A stretch of DNA of 64,000 bases, taken from assembly GCA_951799425.1 (NCBI GenBank), contig OX637395.1, positions 39,131,175 to 39,195,174 on the forward strand, in the 5' to 3' direction. Positions 58,436 to 64,000 of this stretch are shown in pieces. The DNA comes from Ilex aquifolium (taxonomy: Eukaryota > Streptophyta > Magnoliopsida > Aquifoliales > Aquifoliaceae). The notes under the pieces are model-generated. The model was not told where the DNA came from, made no database searches, and worked only from the letters and a program-made list of their open reading frames with translations. A program made the position numbers and the translations under genes. Every line of letters starts with the position of its first letter. Positions within the stretch are counted from its first letter, which is position 1.

Positions 58436-58732
58436 GGGTTTTTTTCGCACTTTACACCCCTGAAAGATTATAAATTTTTCATTTTATACCTTCAAAGATC
58501 AAATTTTCCACACTGTACCTTTAATGTATCAAAAGTGTTGTAATATAATTTTTCTGTTAACTTCTGTTATTTTTTCTATCAAAAACCAACCCATCGACAC
58601 TAACGGAAAGTTAACAAAAGGGTCACATTACAACACTTTTAATACATTGAAGGTGTAATATGAGAAATTTAATCTTTAAAGAAACAAAATAAAAAATTTA
58701 AAATCTTTTAAGGTACAAAGTGCAATTCGCCC
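58436..58732. mobile_element. MULE-type MITE (297 bp), 9-bp TSD
   Basis: Left end GGGTTTTTTTCGCACTTTAC; right end, reverse-complemented, GGGCGAATTGCACTTTGTAC. Arms stay similar through TTTTTCATTTTATACC and TGTATCAAAAGTGTTGTAAT. Flanked by TAAATTAAA (58427-58435) and TAATTTAAA (58733-58741), 8 of 9 identical. Confidence 0.75.
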
Positions 58733-61700
58733 TAATTTAAAAAAGTAATCTTCAGCATTAAGGTTAAATTTGTAGATAGAGTAATTGATTATTGGAAGAA
58801 ATTATGATCCCGTTAGGCCCCATAACTGCGATGCGGCAATAAGTTAATGTAAAAAGTTCATCAATTAGCAAATCGGAGGTTACAATGTTTTTCAACAAGT
58901 CAACAAATTGTTCTTTCTCAAAGAGGGCGGACATCCCATGCGCTATTATTACATCAAGGGTTTGGAATGAGTTGTGTCCTATCGAGTGTTTGTGTCGGAT
59001 AAATCCCGTATTAAATTTGGTTCAAATTATATATAATTTATTTATTAATTAGATTGCCGGGTGAACTTTATTATGACCTATGATCTGTTTAAACTAAACA
59101 AATATCTCGTACTTTCAGTTGGTTTTGTATTATGTTGATATGTTGGGTTAAAAATTATTGTTTCATGTCGAGTTTTGTGTACTATCTATGTCGTGTTGTG
59201 TTATAGTTGGTTCGAAGTGTTCCCAAAGAACATTGCTCAAAACTAACCTAGTCTAAAAATCTAGCTTATTATAAAGGGAGAGTATAAAGGTTGGTGTCCA
59301 CAAACATGTAAAATACATATAAACACTCTTTAACTGCCCATAGTTCTCTATAATTATCTCATCTCAAATCTCTCCCATGGATTTAGATCTTCCCAATACT
59401 TTTGTTCTTTGTTTTTCTTCTTAGTGAATCATCTACCATTATCAAATGAAAGACCTATTTATGTATAATGAGCCATTCTTGAATTCATGGTAGGTAATTA
59501 TTGATCTAAAATTTCTTGCGATCGACAGAAATGTCTCAATGGATAAACAATTCTCAGACGATTGTTTGTAGATAGACTCAAATGTCTTGTTTCAGAATTT
59601 CCTTCGATAGATTCTTAAAGATGTACATAAAATAATGAATCAATAAAAACAGACTTCCTTATTAATTCAATCAAATGGATTTCAGTTACAAAGTGACTGA
59701 TTTAACAGCCTTTGATTACAGCATTAACTACTTCCTAAAACTAACTTTAGCACTACTCCTAAATGTCTTGATCCTAGATCTTGTGGGGTGTTTGACTTGT
59801 CTATTCAACTCCTTCTTTTCCTCTTTTTATAACCACTTCTTTTGACGATTTTTCTTTATCGACGGTTAATTGACTTTATAACTCCCAAACAATTATTTTC
59901 TCTTTCAAACTAGAGTTGTGGTTGATCGCTTCCCACATTTTCTTCAGATCTTGATACGTGGTAACTCTTTAATAATTTTAGGCTTGCCAACAACACATAC
60001 ATAAAATATTTTTATAATTTTGTACTTTATGTTCAAACAATGATCTACTAAAATAAAAAATTAAGAAAAAATATATTTGAGAAGATCTCTCTATTCCTCT
60101 CCGACCCACTCTTTATCTCACCATTATACAATCTCAGGTGACAGTGTATAAGGCTCGATAATAAAATATTATAAAAGAATCGCCCGCAACCCGAGAGACA
60201 CTTGTATATCTTTGAAATAGTCCAAGTGACTCTCTAGTAAATGCAAAATATAAGTTGCCTCTATGTTCCATCGAAGGACACTCTTCAAACTTTATCATGT
60301 AGTGAAGCATAGAGCCAACATGTCCTTCTCCATATCCAGCTTAGGATTGTGCATCACCAACTCAACTTACTCAGTCGTCCACTCCATTATTTTCTAACAA
60401 TTTGTATACTATTATTTAAAGGATAAGTGTATGGTAAGGTATCTTAAAAAAAATTCAGTGCTATACTGAAAATAATTTTCAGCTCTAGATCTTATTTGAT
60501 ACTTCGATTCATTTGTAACAACTGGTCGTGATACAAAACAACGTAACTTTAAATTGTGTCACATTTTTATTGAAAAATGGTATAAGTACAATGCCGAGAA
60601 GTAATTTTTCGGTACTATAATTGAAATGTGTTTTATATGGAAGAAGCAGCCAACAGTTTTCTGTTAAATAAACCCAAAACTCCATGAACTGGAACCTATT
60701 TCTCCACAAACCTTGTTTAAGTATTGGAATTAACACTCGACTTTACTATGTTGGATGTATGTTTTGTGGTCCATATCAGACAAAGACGTCATGAATGGGA
60801 TTAATTAACATAGACTTACACAGTAAAGACTATAACTTCAATGAATCTTATTCATCCTCATCTTAAACCTTGTTCTAATCCTTGGGGATAACGCGCTTTT
60901 TCGCGCGTTTATACCATGTAGGTATGACAGATAGGGATGACCATGTGTGTAAACTGTATCATGTCAAAATTAACTCAATCTATATACCATTGATAATTGT
61001 GTGTTAATCAAGTTCGTACTATGTTAAAGTAGTGTATAATAATGGTTTATAGCATGTATAACCCGTTTGTATTATCAAGCCCTAATGGGTCAGCACGGAC
61101 ACGACCTGACCCACGAAGAATATAACCATAGTAATTTTGTTGTTGAGTTAAACAAACGGTAGTCAGATAATAGGCGGATGGAGGGCCTATTCTGAACTAA
61201 TTATAAACCATAATCCCGATACGCTGACATTGTTATGAATGAGTTTATATCTTAAGAGAACTAGTAGTTATGAGTTCGTAGTTAAAGCCAAACTGGAGCT
61301 AGGAACGTAGGAGTGAATGGAGTTTTACCCTACCTCCACTTTTGAACCCAAAAAAAAAAAATGTCACATTCATAGTCGTCTTATTTTATTGTTTTTATCA
61401 TTTTTTTTTATTATTTTAGATAATAGTTACAGATCATTATATTCGGAATTAATTACTAAAATTGATGAAGACCATATGAATGATGATAAGCAAGCAAAAA
61501 ACGAGCAGACATGGAAGATAAAGAAATCCACGCGTCCACCCACCCTAGACACGAAAGCACTTAGCAAACTCAAATGCACCAGAGTCAGAAATCAGAGATT
61601 TTTGAGTTGAAATTGAAAGTCCTAATTTCTGAATAACTTTATCCTTTATCTATAGACATGAAGTAGAAGGAAACTTGTTTACAATAAACAATATAGATGA

Positions 61701-62100
61701 ACCAACTAAAAAATTCAGTTGGGGAAAGTTTTTTTTTTTTAATAATGTAAGTGAAAGAATGACTCATGTGTTCCCCAGAAGAGCAAAAATGAAAGGGAAC
61801 CTTACCTAAATGTATTCACGAAAGAAGAAGAGCTTTAGATGGTCTTGAAAGGACATTTGAGAACAATATAATGAAATAATCTAAAGTATTTGATGTTGTT
61901 TGAACTTTCTTTAACCCTATTTATTTTCTTCGACTAGGTTTTCAAATGTATAAAAGGTCTTCAACCAACACTAAAAGAAAGCAAATAAAACTCTTTAAAA
62001 TTGCGTGTCGGAGTTAGTTTTAGAGACTTATTCTATATGTGGATAAATCTATCCAAGATTGAATTGGACTATTTATGTATATATATTCTTGGATAACTAC
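58733..62100. other. AT-rich intergenic DNA with CGTGTC-type repeat fragments
   Basis: Diverged fragments of the 4911-5530 repeat at about 58930-59220 (TGTGTCGGATAAATCCCG, ATGTCGTGTTGTGTTATAG) and 60930-61140 (GGGTCAGCACGGACACGACC). The 97-codon frame at 61317-61610 is lysine-rich without family resemblance. Confidence 0.4.
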
Positions 62101-62310
62101 TATTTTTTTTTTGTTCAACGGTCAGAGGTGTTTGAAAAATTTGCATGCACTTTGACTAGTCTCCTCTTCGGTCTGGTCAAAACAGATTATTCACGCCGAA
62201 ATAGTTTATCCCTTATGACCTGACCTTAAAGAATTGCCAAGATTCAAATTCAGGACGTCTGAATTTACAACTCGTCTCTATTATCATTTGAACTATCATT
62301 TAAAATTTAA
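62101..62310 (-). mobile_element. SINE (family S1), minus strand, near full length
   Basis: Plus-strand order: poly(T), GTTCAACGGTCAGAGGTGTT, TCTTCGGTCTGGTCAAAACAG, TATGACCTGACCTTAAAG, CAGGACGTCTGAATTTACAA and CATTTGAACTATCATTT. Flanks share ATAACTA(C/T)TA, a probable TSD. Confidence 0.8.
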
Positions 62311-63456
62311 ATAACTATTATTAACCGCTACACACACGTATTATTTTAATCTAGTAGACACTAACGAGGGTCCAACCCAATACCTCCATATCGGAGGGCC
62401 ACCATATGGATTGATTGCACTCCTCTTCTATCCTGTCACATTCCATTATTTGATTTTTCTTAATCTAACCCGAATCACGATTTGAGGGTCCAAAGACCAA
62501 ACTCGAGGACCCAGATCTGGCCCAAGATCCTGATTTTAATCTCGACAACCGAGTAATGGAAGTAGAGTGATGGTGATAGTGTTTTAAGTGTACTGATGGT
62601 GGTGGTTGGTCATGCATAATATCATCTCTCTTTTAAGATTATTGATTAATCTAACAAAATGGAAATTTCATGCTAATGAAAAAATATATATATATATTTT
62701 TTATCACCAACCAAACATTATCAAACAAATTAAATTTAAACACAACTTTTATTTTTTGAATCACAAAAAAAGATTGAAGAAGCAATCGAGGTAGAATCTC
62801 TGTTCCGATCTGACCATGACAATTCGAACACACGAAAAAAGTCCATCAGTGGGGTCTAGCTGATGAAAAATAAAAAATATTCCAAACAGATCGATTCGAA
62901 TCATACTCTAATTCTCGCTTTACAGAGTTGTCGATGATAGTAACAGAAGTTTCCGTGAATCGAATTAGACTAGCTAACTTCATGAGAATTAAGAAAAAAT
63001 GATCTAAACGGGACCCTGCAAGCCACTTGACCATAACTAAACACAGCCTCGAAAGTAGATGTATGATGGTCGGAGTGGCATGGATGTGTGTGTGGCCCAA
63101 CGTGTAATTTACGCGCTTGAAAAGAAAACTGGTCCCAATACAATGGGCGGCAATGAAAAAAGACCTCCAATTCCCAACAAAAAGAATCCAACGGTGGAGG
63201 AACCGCCGCCTATTCGCGGAGACACGGAGCCGCTTCTTGCCAAACACTTTGGAACCCCCAAACCAAACCCTACATACATACATACATACAACGGTTAATT
63301 ACAACCTCTCCACACAAATTCCAGACTCCACCTCCAATGCCATCTCCCACTAAACACAGACCACACAAAACAAAAATCTCTTCAAAATGGTTAATTTACC
63401 TAACCATGGTTAGTTTCACCACCCCCACTAATAATTCTCACTCCCCCTCACCTCTC
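62311..63456. other. LBD upstream region
   Basis: Low-complexity AT-rich DNA, then from about 63060 more GC-balanced sequence leading to the promoter. The overlapping frames on both strands at 62846-63353 share one region of balanced composition; none shows a family motif. Confidence 0.4.
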
Positions 63457-63463
63457 TATATAT
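63457..63463 (+). promoter_or_regulatory. TATA box of the LBD gene
   Basis: TATATAT within CTCTCTATATATTTATC, about 200 bp upstream of the ATG, followed by a C/T-rich leader. Confidence 0.6.
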
Positions 63464-63653
63464 TTATCTCCCCCTCTCCCCTCCCTTCAAGAACCTCCCC
63501 TGAACTCCAACCCCTTCCATTATTTCTTGAGTTCTAAGAAATTTCTGAGTGATTTTGGTAGCCAAGTTCAACCCTTTTTCATTATTTCTTTGGTTTCAAG
63601 AAACTTCACACTGATTTTTGTAGTCAAATATTCTCGGAGTTTGAATTAATTTT

Positions 63654-63668
63654 ATGTGCCGGAAATGA
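63654..63668 (+). promoter_or_regulatory. Minimal uORF overlapping the LBD start codon
   Basis: ATG TGC CGG AAA TGA: a four-codon uORF whose TGA overlaps the main ATG as ATGA. Its own context is poor (T at -3, T at +4), so leaky scanning or reinitiation could both feed the main frame. Effect on translation is inference. Confidence 0.6.
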
Positions 63669-63848
63669 GTTGTAATGGGTGTCGAGTTCTTCGAAAAGGT
63701 TGCAATGAGAATTGCATATTGAGACAGAGTCTTCAGGGTGTAGATAGCCCTCAAGCCCAAGCCAACGCCACCATCTTCGTTGCCAAGTTCTTTGGCCGTG
63801 CTGGTCTCATGTCATTTCTCTCCGCCGTCCCTGAGTCTCAAAGGCCAG
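63665..63848 (+). CDS. LBD: Class II LOB-domain protein (LBD37/38/39 type), first exon only
   Basis: Plant-specific transcription factor. LBD37/38/39 are nitrogen-responsive repressors of anthocyanin and nitrate-uptake genes. The start is set at 63665, giving MSCNGCRVLRKGCNENC; the C-x2-C-x6-C-x3-C zinc-binding block starts at residue 3. The GAS block follows: NATIFVAKFFGRAGLMSFLS and PESQRP. The exon ends CCAG|GTATAT at 63848, the usual single intron position in the LOB domain of this class. The in-frame GTG at 63656 would add three residues but is not a credible start. Exon 2 lies beyond the window. Class II is favoured over class I by the shortened GAS block and lack of a leucine-zipper-like helix in this exon. 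Residues QSLQGVD differ from the usual PCLQWI at that place. Confidence 0.93.
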
Positions 63849-64000
63849 GTATATACATATGTGTGTGGTGTGTGTGTGAGAGAAAGAGAGAGAATGTGTT
63901 CTGGGTGAGTTAATTTGTTTTCATTGATTATGGTTTCATAAAACTATGGAGAGACAGAGAGAGACAGAGAATGTTTTGTGGGTATGTTTGTTTTCACTGA

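Noticed and set aside
61317..61610. 97-codon plus-strand frame
   Set aside because: Lysine-rich low-complexity translation without recognisable domain in AT-rich DNA.
63656..63664. In-frame GTG upstream of the LBD ATG as start codon
   Set aside because: LBD37/38/39 proteins begin at MSCNGCR; GTG starts are rare in plants, and the stretch overlaps the uORF.

Overview
This 64-kb window is nuclear DNA from a flowering plant, most likely a eudicot. It has AT-rich non-coding DNA, GT-AG introns, six clearly plant gene families, long CT/CA microsatellites in 5' leaders, a 200-bp N gap (36913-37112), and plant transposons of nearly every class. No bacterial, organellar or viral gene content was seen. 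I cannot name the species.

Genes in order: (1) the 3' end of a vacuolar sorting receptor (VSR, +, 397-2455, 5' part outside the window); (2) a nine-exon ZFPL1-type zinc-finger membrane protein (-, 10869-16781, 365 aa); (3) the nine-exon spindle-checkpoint WD40 protein BUB3 (+, 21394-26372, 340 aa); (4) an intronless C1-2i C2H2 zinc-finger repressor of the AZF/ZAT10 type (+, 37890-38648, 252 aa); (5) a four-exon NPY-type BTB/NPH3 protein (+, 52074-56486, 625 aa); (6) the first exon of a class II LOB-domain gene of the LBD37/38/39 type (+, from 63665, running off the window). Intron-exon structures were joined by hand from splice sites and reading phase; all nine-exon and four-exon models stay in frame to a stop codon.

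The genes do not form a pathway. They cover vacuolar cargo sorting, Golgi structure, mitosis, stress transcription, auxin-dependent organ formation and nitrogen/anthocyanin control. Their order does look ancestral: pairs of the same families are neighbours on several Arabidopsis chromosomes.

The space between genes is a layered transposon landscape, and several elements can be delimited to the base by target-site duplications (TSDs). They are: two solo LTRs of one family in opposite orientation (17499-18440 and 33255-33860); three Helitron-type elements (27525-29780, 29783-30489, 34163-34805), one carrying a broken HD-Zip I (HB1/HAT5-like) gene fragment; a 2-kb Mutator-like element just upstream of BUB3 (19096-21076) and two small relatives (24500-24989, 58436-58732); a Tourist-like MITE (8682-9154); an Au-type SINE split by a hAT-like insertion inside a ZFPL1 intron; and at least ten copies of another tRNA-derived SINE family.

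I found no CRISPR array, no rRNA or functional tRNA gene, and no clear sign of an undescribed biochemical system. The most informative signals are the Helitron gene capture, the shared termini of the Mutator-like elements, the duplicated TE-filled region upstream of the AZF gene, and the uORF that overlaps the LBD start codon.
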